Shown: positions 24,781-36,493 of the stretch, one piece after another
How positions within the stretch are numbered: the stretch's first letter is position 1
How the letters are laid out: every line of letters starts with the position of its first letter
The notes under the pieces: generated by a model
Databases searched by the model: none
The model's input: only the letters and a program-made list of their open reading frames with translations
Told to the model about the DNA's origin: nothing
Assembly: GCA_024138025.1 (NCBI GenBank)
Contig: JAMXBD010000110.1
Span: 744,001-808,000 of the forward strand
Length of the DNA stretch: 64,000 bases
Reading direction: 5' to 3'
From: Combretum micranthum
Taxonomy: Eukaryota > Streptophyta > Magnoliopsida > Myrtales > Combretaceae
Made by a program: the position numbers and the translations under genes

Positions 24781-24945
24781 CTATTCGTGTCCTCTATGCA
24801 GTCGGGGGCCTAGCCCTAGTTTGCATGTTTTGGCACTCATCACCGTGACTGCACTCACCAACATCGATTTGATCGAAACATTCGGATTGCCCATCGATGC
24901 AAAACCCAGTGCCTGCTGCACATTTCTTGCAATCGTCTCATTCAT
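24781..24945 (-). other. 54-codon open frame, unknown
   Basis: A locally GC-richer stretch in which the minus strand reads MNETIARNVQQALGF and onward to a TAG. Its composition is coding-like compared with its surroundings, but I recognise no family, and it may be a captured gene scrap or chance. Confidence 0.15.
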
Positions 24946-25337
24946 TTTGCAACGTGCCCTAGAGTGCTTGAAATAAATAAATAAACAACTATATTTCTTT
25001 AGCTTTTGCTCTAGTCTCTTTATCTAATATTTATAAATAACAAAACATTGAAATTCAAGACTTCAAGAACCAGAAGAGTTGTATCTAACTTGTATCCTAC
25101 TTAATTTATGGGAAATAATTCTTCCCTTAGGAAGAAATTCCATTGAAATCCAAAATGATCAATATTGAAATTTTGAGATATATTATCAATAATTTGTAAG
25201 AGTATTTTGCCCTCTTTCACATGGTGGCACAAGAGAAGAATCCGATGAAAAGGTGAGAAAAAGGAGAGAGGCAGTATTGGATTGGTTTCATAACTTATGT
25301 TACAGGTTGTAACAAATTTGCACATAATTAAAATATG

Positions 25338-25715
25338 AGGAAATTGCAAATTCATTTCCTAAACTTTCATCTATTTATTAATTTATCCTCTAAACTTTTA
25401 AAATAAACATTTTGACTCCTTAAATTTTTAAAAATTAGCACAGTCAAAAAAACACGTAACATTTTATGTTAAAACAAAACGATGGAATTGCAAAATATCT
25501 CCTCGAACTTTCACCTATACGTAGATTCACCTCCTAACTTTCATCCATGCACACGAATAACGAATTTACCCCTCCAAATTCATAGAAAATATTAACTTTC
25601 CATAACTGTGCTAATTTTTTATTTAAGGGGTTAAAATGCTTACTTTGGAAGTTTATGAAGTAAATCTGTACATAAATGAAAGTTTAAGAGATGAATTTGC
25701 AAATTCCCCTTAAAG
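25338..25715. mobile_element. Foldback MITE
   Basis: The left arm AAATTGCAAATTCATTTCC, then TAAACTTTCAT, is mirrored at the right by ATGAAAGTTTAAGAGATG, then AATTTGCAAATTC. The centre carries a second nested inverted pair around ATTAGCACAG/AACTGTGCTAAT. Confidence 0.6.
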
Positions 25716-26100
25716 TAAAAAATCCATTTAGTTATGTCGTCAATTTATGGCTCATTTGATTCAAATATAGATTAATGGAATGATGTAGCTTATTCCTTCT
25801 ACTTTTTTTGGAAATGTCCTTGTTTTGCATGCAGAGATTAATTATATAATGCCTAAGATTTTTTTTCCTTTCACATTTCACATCAAACATAGGTATATGT
25901 AAAAATGTACGCACATTAATACATATATTCATTGCAATATCCTAAATAGGTTTACCGTATTTCTTTTACACAACACATAGCAGTTTGTCTTTTTTTATGG
26001 TCCTTTGAATGGGGATGTGCATTTTTAATATAATTTATTATCTCCATTTTTTATTTTTTTTATCTTGTTTGAAAAATCAAAATACACTTTTATGAATAAT
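25716..26100. other. Spacer, nothing recognised
   Basis: AT-rich sequence. The minus frame 25732-25932 has no motif. Confidence 0.4.
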
Positions 26101-26102
26101 CA

Positions 26103-26753
26103 TTGTGGAAATGATTGAATTTGATTATAAAGGCTTTAAGCCTAATTTTGTTTTGGATTTAACTTTCTAGGCTAAGGTAATGGGGCTTAGAGAGTCAAGC
26201 CTAGTTATTGGGATGATCAAGAAAGATTTGGCATGGTAGCCTTGGAGTAGAGCCCGTTAAAACCAATATGTCCAATTCCAACCTTTTTCAAATTAGTTCA
26301 TACACTTTACAAATGAAGACCTTAATGGGTCTGGGTCCATAAGGGAGCCCACTTGTATATCCATTATGAGAGGGACTCATCTTAACCGTTGATCATCTAT
26401 CTCATCCAACAGATGAGATCGATATTAGATTCTTTATAAATACGCTTAGTCTCCACCTTATTTGGACAAGTGAAATCTTAGACAAGTGTCGTCATGCTGC
26501 TAGATTTTTGTCCCAATGAATCAATCACATGTCTTGATTAAGAAAGAACTTTGATTCATCATACTTAGTAAGGTTGATGCTTCTTAGCTCCCTCGCATGT
26601 CACACGCGTGTTAAAGCCTACTAAGATTGCCTACTCCTCCTTTCTACATTATTGTCTCTTGATCATTCTAGTACATGTTGTTTCCCTGGGTCATGTCTAG
26701 TAATAATCACGTGGCACGTACTTAATCATTGCATTCAAATCCTTACCTGCACA
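26103..26753 (+). mobile_element. 5' LTR of a Tat-like Ty3/gypsy element (left end uncertain)
   Basis: The right end ...CCTGCACA is followed after four bases by a primer-binding site TGGCGACTCTAC (26758-26769), the type used by Tat/Ogre elements. A TATA box (TTTATAAATA, near 26433) and a CT-rich leader lie inside. The left end is a guess: TGTGGAAATGATTG at about 26103. Confidence 0.5.
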
Positions 26754-26757
26754 TTGT

Positions 26758-27890
26758 TGGCGACTCTACAAGGGAGAGAGAAATTGACACTTGCATGATG
26801 GCACCTTCAAGAAATTGTCCTACTGACCCCACTAATTGTACAACTCAAGAACTTGATATTAATCCTAAGTTGTTGAACATGATATGCCAGCACTTAAAGA
26901 TGTTAACCAACTTGTTAGTACTCAATCTGACAATGCCGCAATACTACACGCTATATAAGAAAATACCACATAAGTCAACCAATCAACTCAAGAGTACACG
27001 AGACAATTCCATCCAGTCATGGTGATGTTTGCAATACATGCTTAGTGTAGCTGCTATTGTTGTGCATCAATGCCTTCCTCAAACACCTCAAGCTTCTCAA
27101 GTACCTCAACCTGTTAATCCTCCTTCTACTCCTAAACGGGATCCTACTAAAGTCGAAGAGTAAGTTCAAGCTTTATCATTGGAGCCTATACTTACACAAT
27201 CACCTGTACCTTAGGCAAGAGGCACATGAATTCAGCTTGGAGGATCATCATCCTCACAAGCTTTGCCACATATTGTTATTGAAGGACCTATTACTCAACC
27301 CAATACATCTCTGCTTTAGACTAATACCCCAACTACACCATTCGAAGCTATTATTTCAACTTCTAAAGGTGCTTTCGTCACGAAGGAAGATTTAGATGTC
27401 TACTCGAAGGAAATACAAGTTAAGTCTGATGTAGGAATGTTGGATCTCAAACTCTCATACAATCAATGTATTGCTATTAAGCTATACCCTTAAGTCTACT
27501 TGGGTCCCAAATTCAAGCTATTTAATGGTAAGAAGGGAAGTGTCAACGAGCATTTGCTGAAATTTATTGAGACACTAGAGGTTTATGGATTTGATGATGA
27601 TTTGAAGTTGAAAGAATTTCCTAAGTCCCTCACAGAGAAAGCATACACCTAGTAAGTCAATGCTCCCCCTAGATCAATAGATTCATGGGCAAGCATATTT
27701 CTAGAGAAGTTCTTCTTCACGCAACGAGTAACCCTGACTAATATGGGGCAGATTTGCCAAAAGCCCAAAGAAGGCTTGATTGATTATATTGAGCGCTTCA
27801 GATAGCATTCTCTAGACATGCAAGATATATGTGATGAACAAGAATTAGTTAAAATTTGCATCCACTATATAATCTTGTGTGTCTAGCTAT
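26758..27890 (+). pseudogene. Ty3/gypsy gag remnant (Tat-like)
   Basis: After the primer-binding site, a proline/serine-rich leader (26800-27400) leads to the capsid region. Readable blocks are PKFKLFNGKKGSVNEHLLKF, FPKSLTEKAYT, DSWASIFLEKFFFTQR and PKEGLIDYIERF (about 27510-27810), the standard order of the retrotransposon gag domain. Stops at the positions of a usual tryptophan/tyrosine (TAG TAA after AYT) and after ERFR show G-to-A/C-to-T decay. The element breaks off near 27890. No zinc knuckle or pol follows. Confidence 0.7.
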
Positions 27891-28463
27891 ATTCGGCTAC
27901 ATTATTTCTCTTGTATGTGATTAAATTACGCTTCGGCATTGCAGAAGTTGTGGTCCATGAGGAAGTGAAGATAGTAGAGGTAATTAATAAGTAATAATTT
28001 TAGCAGTCATTTTTTTAAATCCTTATTTGGTCACATTGGGTGTTTAAGTTATTTATAGGAGTATCTATATCTTATATGTACCTCATTGAATGCAAAATCC
28101 AGCCATTTTCATCTAGCAAAGAATTCATTCTCATCATTGATTCCACCCGTTGTTGTTCTATAGAATCTATTTGCTTTACTTGCTCAAGCGTTGCTGGACG
28201 GGATAAGGGATGGATGGAGTGAGCATAGCACGATTTGGTCCATTTTGATTCGCCCCTTGAACAAAATCGAAGCCCATGTTACAGTTCAGTTTCTCTTTTA
28301 AATCCGAATTTAACTATACGGTTTAGTCCATAATTTTTTCAAACTGGAACAAAGAAAGGTACAGTATAGTTTAATTTGCGATTTAAACTATTTTTATTCT
28401 TAAAATAAAAATACATTTTACCAAGAGGATCCAATTACAGATTTCTTATTACTAACGCAAACA
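27891..28463. other. Spacer, possible MITE half
   Basis: No gene. From about 28220 the sequence (GCACGATTTGGTCC, then CAGTTCAGTTTCTC) resembles one half of a MITE. A possible other half (CGATTTGCGATTCAATC) lies at about 32350-32390, as if the solo LTR at 28469 had inserted into it. Confidence 0.3.
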
Positions 28464-28468
28464 CAAAC

Positions 28469-31400
28469 TGTAAACCCCGGGAATTTTCACCTTAGTACTC
28501 AATTTTATAATAGATAGTATAAATTAGATAATGGATTTAGATTCTGATTGAAGTCTAATATTAGGATAACATTTAGATTTTTGGATGAATAAAAGATTTA
28601 GGAACTGAATAAAGAATTCTTTAACCCTAGTTAATACCGAAAATGAAATCTTGTATCTTGAATAACTAATTCAAGATATGATCTAATATCTAAGACCCAA
28701 AAACCTAGTATACAATAGATTTAAATAGAAAATGTGAATATAAGGACTAAATGATTGTTTTGATCTCGATAATGATTCAAAACTAGAAATATAAATATAG
28801 TTTAATTTATGTATGATGCCCAATACTGTATAAATGATATATGCTTTAACTAGAAAACGTGATCCAAAAATGAACTGTTAAGATTTTAAATACACAACGA
28901 AATATAAACTGACAAATAACTCAAAATCTAAACTTCAAATAAATAATCGGATCACACTATTGTTCTAAACCGAGTTTTCTTGAGCTATCGGAGCCTGAAA
29001 CAAAAATTGACCCAATGAGCTTAAGAAATCCAAATCGCGGGAGATAAAATTTTACGAATAAATTAACTACGTATATATATAACCTAAATTTGTATTATTT
29101 GGAAATCTAAGTGTTTTATACAACTTTATACTCATACTTTTACACGAAAACTTCCAAATACTAGCTAATATATACCCGTATAACCCGTATAATTAACTCA
29201 AACTTTAATTAAATAAATAAACTAATGTATATATGCATGTTTTCCGGCTGCATTCGGTGCAATTTGAGGAGAGGAAGAAAGCAACCGAATGTTCTCAATA
29301 ATTAACCCAAATTGTCAACAAAAGCAACCCAAGGACCAATCAGGAAATGCCACCTCAACTTGACAATAAATGCATGGAAAATAACAGCTGAAAGAGATCA
29401 AATTCGGAGGGAAACAAGGGAGAAACGGCTGCAGCTTCACCTTCTCTTTCTCTTATATATATATGTAATCAAATGCATTAATGAGGAACAAACAAAACTC
29501 CTTCACTCTCAGGTTCCACAGCACGAAATAGACTCCCAAATATCCACCAAAACAAATCAAAAACAAAGAAAAACTAGATTATAAACCACCAACTCGGATC
29601 AAAAGAAAAACAAAGCCAAAACCTCAAAACGAGCTCAAAGGTAAGTTGACATAATTAAAGGATTTTCGTTCGATTATATGAATTGCATCTGACTTAAAAT
29701 CATCTAGGAACATATTAAACACAAACAAGCTTCGGATTGCACTCAAAGAGCTCCAACGAGGTAAAACTTCAAAACCCTAGTTTTACTTTCACAAAATCGA
29801 AATCTATATTTATGTGTTTAAACGTGTTAAAAGTTGTTGTATATCCTTATATATGATGTATAAACTCTTAGAAGTAGTTTAAGTAAGTTTCTAACGTGTA
29901 AAAACCAAAGAAAAAGAATCGAACCGAGGAGGAAGATGATGAACAGTGCAACGCTGCCTCAAGGCCGGCAGTGTAAACGATGTACGCCGGCGGCTTACAT
30001 GGATAGGCCGGCGGCTTACAGGCGGCTTACACTTAAACAGAGGCTACGTAAAATAATTTTCACGTAAAATACGACGTAAGCCGGCTACCTGGAGATCTAC
30101 GCCGGCGGCGTAGGGCCGGCGTACGTTGTAAGCCGGCAGCTTTCAACACCGGTGCTTTCGATAAGAAAATTTTTCTTTAAAATGAGTTTACACCGGCACC
30201 TGGGGATTTAGGCCGGCGGCCTTGAGCCGGCTTACAGCTAAAATTTTGCAACGAAAGCTTTTCTGACCTAAACCGAATATATATATATATATATATATAA
30301 TATCTACTAAGTATGTATATATATATTTGTTATATAAATATGTATTAGATAATGACTTTAATACAAATAATTAAGTCTATTTAGAATTTTATCTATTAAC
30401 TTTTGGAAACCCTAGAATTAAGAAAATATTTAGAATTAAATAAAGTATTATTAGTCTAATACTGGTTTTAACAAAATAAAATATATAAGAATGGAAATTG
30501 AAATAAGTTAATTTCTTGAGCAATGTGACTTCTAAAAATAACCACACAATTATGTGAGATAAAAATAGGAAAAACCCGACGATACTAAGTATTAATATCG
30601 AGTCTAGGACACAAGGCACATGTGGGAATTTAGCTAGATGATATTGATGAATATTTTGTTTTAAATAGGTGAATTTGACTCATTAGAAGATCTACCAGTG
30701 GACTACTACGACTGAGTCGGTATGAGCAGGTGAGTAATTCAGTCATATTGTACTGATTGTGATTGTAAATAGTTGAATATGTAATGCAAGATAAACAAAT
30801 GAGTGTTTGTTGAAAGATTGATATGATATGATTGTATGATTGCTAAAATATCTTTATACAAGCGATAACGCAATGGTTGGTGTTGTGCAATAGTATAATG
30901 TTGATTGTGTGTAATATATGGTCACCTCGAAATTGATTAAGACTTTTTGACTTAACAAATAATATGGACATGCATTACACGAATTGCATTATTGCATATA
31001 TGGTTGTGACAGCCTGCTACGTATTAATATTTCGGATCTCTGTTTTTGCTTGGTTGATCCAATGTGTGAGTCTTCCAAGGTTCTCTTTGGTCTGGCGGTC
31101 CTATGAGGAACTAAAAGGCACCGAAGAACGTCGCCCGTAGAATCGCTTTGAAATGATTAATACTTAGGGAGTTTCTAAGGGGATTGCAGGAGATGGTTTG
31201 TGGAAGCCACTATATTCAAAGTGATAACATTAAAACGAGAAATCGTTGATTCTCCTGTGTACTTAGTCTCTCCTGGGCAGGTGGGTCATTGAGTTTTTGT
31301 TCTTCAACCCATTAAAAAGAGGGCGTAAATCTTTTTCCTGTTTGGATTCTAGATCATCCAAACTTGTATCTGTGCATACGGTTGAGTGCTTGCATTGCAT

Positions 31401-31810
31401 ATGATTGGTTAATGACTTGTGTGTTGTATGGTATGTCTGTTATTCACTGAGCTGTGGTTTCGCTCATACTCCTACAGTCTTTTCAGGTTACATTACGTCC
31501 CTGGTTAGTTACATCCAGGAATATGGCTCCGGTAAGGGCTTTGAAGCTAGAAGTCTACAGATCTATTTTAGTTTGATGGTTATGTACTATTAGAGTAGAA
31601 TATTTAGTTGTATACTTCAACAGAGATATATGGTTTGTAATAGTTTGTAATGGTTATTCACTAAATCATTTCTCTCATATATTTGTTATTTCTTATCAAG
31701 CAACTTAAAAGATCCTGTTGTTTTGAAAACCTGTCATTCCCTGAAGGTAATCTAGTGATAATATTCAGTGTAACTTGTTTATTACTACTAGGGTACCTCG
31801 GGGCGTGACA
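28469..31810 (+). mobile_element. 3.3-kb Ty3/gypsy solo LTR, Tekay/Del-like, TSD CAAAC
   Basis: The LTR begins TGTAAACCCCGGG and ends CTCGGGGCGTGACA, so its ends are near-inverted repeats. It is flanked by perfect 5-bp repeats CAAAC (28464-28468 and 31811-31815). Inside are a TATA run (TATATATATA, about 29454), a CT-rich leader, a GCCGGC motif island (29945-30240), a splice-donor-like CAGGTGAGT (about 30727), and the block TTCACTGAGCTGTGG to TTTTCAGGTTAC (31443-31490) that I know from Tekay-type LTRs. No internal region and no second LTR are present. Open frames inside (29312-29584, 30389-30619 minus, 31405-31593) have no motif. Confidence 0.8.
29945..30240. repeat. GCCGGC/CGGCGGC motif island
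   Basis: About eleven copies of a GCCGGC core, usually flanked by TAC/GTAA on the left and GGCTTAC or AGC on the right (for example TACGCCGGCGGCTTAC and GTAAGCCGGC), occur within 300 bases of otherwise AT-rich LTR. Variants with TG or CA in place of CG occur in other LTRs of the window, as expected from loss of methylated CpG. Confidence 0.75.
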
Positions 31811-31815
31811 CAAAC

Positions 31816-33134
31816 CATAATATTTTAAAATTGATTTTTTACTCAAATAAATATGTAAAACTTATAGCAGAGAGATATTCCATCAATCATAAAACTACAA
31901 TTGTATACTAGTTTCATTTTTTGTATTATCTCGAATTATAATGATATATCGGACTTGATAAAATAAGAATATGCTACTCTAATATGAAGCATGAATTTCA
32001 ATTTATTATGCTTATAATCAACGCATTATTAATTATATAAAATAATAAGTAAGTAGGTAATAGAAGCGAACAAATACATTAGAGGTTAAAAGTTAAAAAT
32101 TAACTTATTTATACACACACCACAACAATCAAAATATGACATGAATCTAATTTTATTTTTCATGAAAGATATATATCTAAATAAAGAATTTTAAAAATAA
32201 TTAAAAATTTTTAATAAAAAATTAAAAGAAAAACAATATGTTATGTAAAACGGTTCAGCTTGAGAAAACTTGAATCATGAACCATTTATTGTTCATCAAA
32301 CCAAACTATTTAAAAAAAAAAAACTAAATTTTCAATTCAGTGAAGAGTATACGATTTGCGATTCAATCAATCATTTTGCATAATCCTAGGTAGTCGTTAA
32401 TACCAGTAGCAATTTATTGTCCTCTTCCTTTCTTGTGCCATGATAAACCATAATCCTCCATGCTCACAAGACTTACTGCTCTTGTGTTAGTTGTGCATCT
32501 AGTTCGACTAAATAACATACAATGTTCGTCTCAATCCTCCTTTTCCATTAATAGTGGAAACCATTGTTGTTTCCAGCTAAGCAACTACTTCTAGGCTTCA
32601 TTGATTTTGAAATGCCCTTAACAATAGGAGCAAAAGTGTGAAAGCGTGAGATATTGGGATTGGGATAAAGGATGAGAGGAAACTCAATGAAGGCATAAAC
32701 TAAAAGTGGGGGTCTAATATAACATAAAGGATGACATTTTAAAAAAAAATGAAATGTTGAGGAAATAGGAGACTAAAAGTTGTTGTCTTAAGGTTAGGAG
32801 TGGTGGCTTTTTCCTTTTTTTTTTTTTTCTCATAACTTAATTGGGTCACATTTGAACCACGACCCAATCTAGCTCGGTCATAACAAGTTTAGAGGTTGTC
32901 TTGGCCCCCATAGCAATGATTGTGGCTAGACTTGCAAGGTCTATGAGTTCTAATAGGGTTCGGTCAAAACATGTAAACAACACTAATTTGGCCCAGTGCG
33001 CACTATGTATATCGAAGCAGGAAAAAAAAGATATAATTAATTCACATTAAAATTGAAATTATTTTTGTAACTTGAAAAAATTATTTCTATTCATAGTACT
33101 TGATAAATTGTTTCAAATAATACAAGAAAAAAAG
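31816..33134. other. AT-rich spacer
   Basis: No gene or clear element ends. A GC-richer part at 32390-32640 has no readable frame on either strand. Confidence 0.35.
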
Positions 33135-33445
33135 GGATAATATTACAAATGATTAATAAACTTTAGCAAAATATGCAATTAAGTACTCGGACTTTAAAAT
33201 TGATCGATTTAGTACATGAATTTTAAAAATTATCAATTTAGTACTTAAAAAACTTTGGAATTGATCAACTTAATACCCGAAAAAAACTTGATTGATATAC
33301 TATTGGCGTGCACAAAAAGTTATTTTAGGTACTAAATTGATCAATTTCAAAGTTCAAGGTACTAAATTAACCGATTTTTAAAGATCATGTACCTAATTAT
33401 ATATTTTGTTAAAGTTCAGGTACCATTCATAATATTAACATTAAA
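33135..33445. mobile_element. Foldback MITE, subfamily 1
   Basis: The left arm GGATAATATTACAAATGAT, then GCAATTAAGTACTCGGAC, mirrors the right arm GTACCTAATTATATATTTTG, then CATTCATAATATTA. Inner blocks TGATCGATTTAGTAC and GTACTAAATTGATCAATTT repeat in both orientations. It shares these blocks with 37688-37990. Confidence 0.65.
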
Positions 33446-33857
33446 AATAATTATACTAGTAAAGCACGTCCAATTTAATTTATATAAAATTCTACCAAAA
33501 ATCTCATTTTTGTTAATGTGAGATAGTTGTTTGTTTTTCAATCTTCATTGTAGTCTCTTGATTTTTTGCAATCCTACTTTATTAATTAACGCTATTGCTC
33601 AAATTAGATGTGGTTATATATAAATATAAATAAGTCTCTTACTAGTCTTTATGAGATGGGTTAAAGACTAAGTTTTTTTGGACTTTAATTTTATTAAGGG
33701 TTTGAAGTTTAATTTATTTAATAGTTATTTGTTATCGAATCTCTTTTTGAATTTTTTAGGATTCAATTTGCAATCCTAAACATGATTTGATGTCATAATA
33801 AATGGGTTTGAGTTCATTAACATGAATAGCAAAGAGATTAGATCCAAATATGACATG

Positions 33858-34409
33858 TGATGCAGCGTGCAAGCAAATGAAACTATCGCAAACCGTTGAA
33901 TCGCACATAATTGCTGGTTTGAGATCTTCAACACCTATCAATTCAGAGAATACCTACGTTCTTGGTATCAAAATCCAATAATATGAATTTTGGAAATAAA
34001 AAGCAAGACGGCTCTTAGAAAATTCATTCAAAATGTCAAAAATTGATCTGTTTTGCCTTAGGGCTTACAACATATAAAGGAACAAGGAAAACTAAACAAA
34101 TACAAAAAGTGGTAAAAAAGTCGAATAAGGTATGCTAGCTCTAAGCCGACGGCTTATAAATCAACACAGGCGGCATGAAAGGAAAGGTTAGCAGTGTAAA
34201 TCATCGGCGTACAAAAAGCAATGTTGGTTCTTCAAAGGCTACCAATGCAACATCCAAGGTCGACGGTGTAGGTCCTCAAAGCCAGCGGCTTTACTACCAA
34301 GGCTGGCAGCGTAAGTGATCGGGGTAGACTTTCGTCACTTGTTCCTCCTTTTCCTTCTCATCCCAGGCCTTTTCTCCATATACTTATGTGTTATTTCCTT
34401 TACGCATCA
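33858..34409 (-). repeat. 3' LTR of the gag-only element
   Basis: Aligned by eye with 36494-37049 over its full length (for example CTCTTAGAAAATTCATTCAA and GGAAATAAA in both). It contains a decayed GC-motif cluster at 34145-34330. Confidence 0.75.
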
Positions 34410-34680
34410 TCCCTAAGGTGAATAGAATTCGCCCTCGAATTGTTGTTGTCCGAATTATTATCAGTGGGATGAGATCTTTCACATTAAACACATCTTTTGT
34501 TAAGTTATCATGAATTGTTCCATGAACCTCTTACAGGCTATGCACAAAGTCTATGGCTTTCCCATGAATCCTGGTCCTGTCTGGTAAAGGTAACTCCACT
34601 TCTCCCCCAATCTCCTTAGCCACTAAAGTGAACACCATCTTTGAATCCTGTAGTTCCTGTCAAACTTAGCCAAAGATAAC

Positions 34681-36470
34681 ATGCTATCATTGGCATTTTA
34701 CTTTACAAGCTTGGGTTCATCGGTTGCTTTATGCGACACAAGCACAATTTTAACACCCTTAAAAGTGAAGTTGTATGTATTGGCCCTACCATCATGGTGC
34801 ACACCTTTATCAAATTGCCATGGCCTTCCCAACAGCAAATGGCAGGCATCCATCGTCACCACATCACACACATAGAATTCCTATATTTAGAACCAACAGA
34901 GAATGTAATTAGGGCACATTTAGAGATACTCACCTCATCACCTTTCTTTAACCATGCTAATTTGTAAGGCTTAGGATGTTGTTCTGTCTGAACTCTTAAT
35001 TTCTACATTACCTCTATAGAGATGATATTTTCACACTACCTGGATCAATCATAAAACAATACACTTTACCCAAAATAATACAAGTGGACTGGAAAATGTT
35101 TGTTCTCAGCCATTCTTCTTCAGCCACTTTAGGAGTCATACATGACCTCCTTACCACCAAAGTCTCTCTTCCATCGCCTTCAAAAAACTCTATAGTCTAT
35201 ATCAAAAATAGGTTCTCCATCCCCTTCAGCTCAAACACATCATCTTCTTCCTTGACTGCCTTAGGAGTCACGCACAACCTCCTAACCAGCAAATTCACAT
35301 TGCCATCTCCAATCACAATTTATTCTTTCACATGTTCCTCATCATAAATTGGATCACCATTACTTCTTGCTTCAAAGACATTCTTGTCATGTTCCTCATC
35401 TTAATTTTAATAAAAGTGCTTTCTTCCTCTCCTTCTTACAATCCAACTGTCGATGAACAACCTCACCACATTTGAAATACTTTATCCCACTACTACTTGG
35501 TCCACTAACGTTAGGCTTATTGAATCGTCTAGCACTACCACTACTAGCAACTCCAATACCTACATTCCTAACATCTGCATGATTAACCTCACTACCACCA
35601 CTTGCAGTCACACTCCCACCAGAGAATCCACTACTAGGTTTTCTCTATTGCTTTTCATCTATCAATGTTCGTTGGTGCTCGGTGGAGACACTAACTAGAT
35701 CAAACAAATTTAACATGTCTATCTAGCCACTAATTGGTCTTTAGTCTCATGAATCTCATTCCTATCAACCAATTGATAGGATTCAGATGTATATTCAGCC
35801 GCTAACCTGTTACCTTGCTTCAGGTTTTGTAGCCTCTTATACATGATTAATTGGAAATTGCAGAATAGGAATTCTAATCTCATGTGCTTCTTCATCTTTC
35901 CCCATGATATGATTTTTTATTTGCCCAATATGAGTCGGGTCAGTTTCTTTTGTTGCCACCATGTTGTGGCTCTATCATGAAGCCAAGTTGTCACCAATTG
36001 CTCTCGTTTATCTTCAAGGACATTCTTAAAATCAAGAATCTCCTCCATCATGGCTGACCAATCTAAAAATTCCTCTGGTTGCAAACTTCCATGGAATTCA
36101 GGAATTTCGGTTCCCAGACCCATCTCCCATCATCTCCGATCCTCTTCCATAACAAGAACCCCAATACGTTCGCGTAGCAGTTCTACATACAACTCTTCTT
36201 TATCCGCTAAAGGTAGATCATCCTCTACCTCATCTACTTCTAGTATCCGATTAAGGTTTCTTTTTATGCCTAGGGTTAACATTACGCTGATCTACCATCA
36301 TCACAGCCATCCTCTTAGTGAGTTAATCCAACATCCTATTAAATTGGCTTTCCATTGCACCCATTTGATCGTCGACAATCTATCCAATCTAGGTCATCAT
36401 GACCATAAGTTTTATCTACTGCGGCATAACGCTGATTGCCTTGTTGTTTAGAAGGCATCTTCTCTAAGAG
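34681..36470 (-). pseudogene. Ty3/gypsy gag and protease-linker remnant
   Basis: On the minus strand, in order: an N-terminal frame starting MPSKQQGNQRY (about 36455), an acidic stretch, the capsid part IPEFHGSLQPEEFLDWSAMM with TTWWQQKKL (36123-35917), a zinc knuckle (35479-35438) and the protease/RT linker VTMDACHLLLGRPWQFDKG (about 34860-34800). The frame is broken repeatedly. The zinc knuckle has lost its first cysteine: it reads YFKCGEVVHRQLDC where CxxC is expected. It cannot make working Gag. The plus-strand frames over this region (34681, 34731, 35084, 35453, 36050) are shadows. Confidence 0.75.
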
Positions 36471-36475
36471 TGAAT

Positions 36476-36490
36476 GCGACTCTGATACCA
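36476..36490 (-). other. Primer-binding site (initiator Met tRNA type)
   Basis: The minus strand reads TGGTATCAGAGTCGC, three bases inside the upstream LTR end. It is the standard site for first-strand priming in many plant Ty3 elements and fixes the orientation of the element. Confidence 0.75.
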
Positions 36491-36493
36491 AAC

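Noticed and set aside
30275..30300. (AT)n run as a promoter
   Set aside because: It is a simple microsatellite downstream of the LTR's better-placed TATA run at about 29454.
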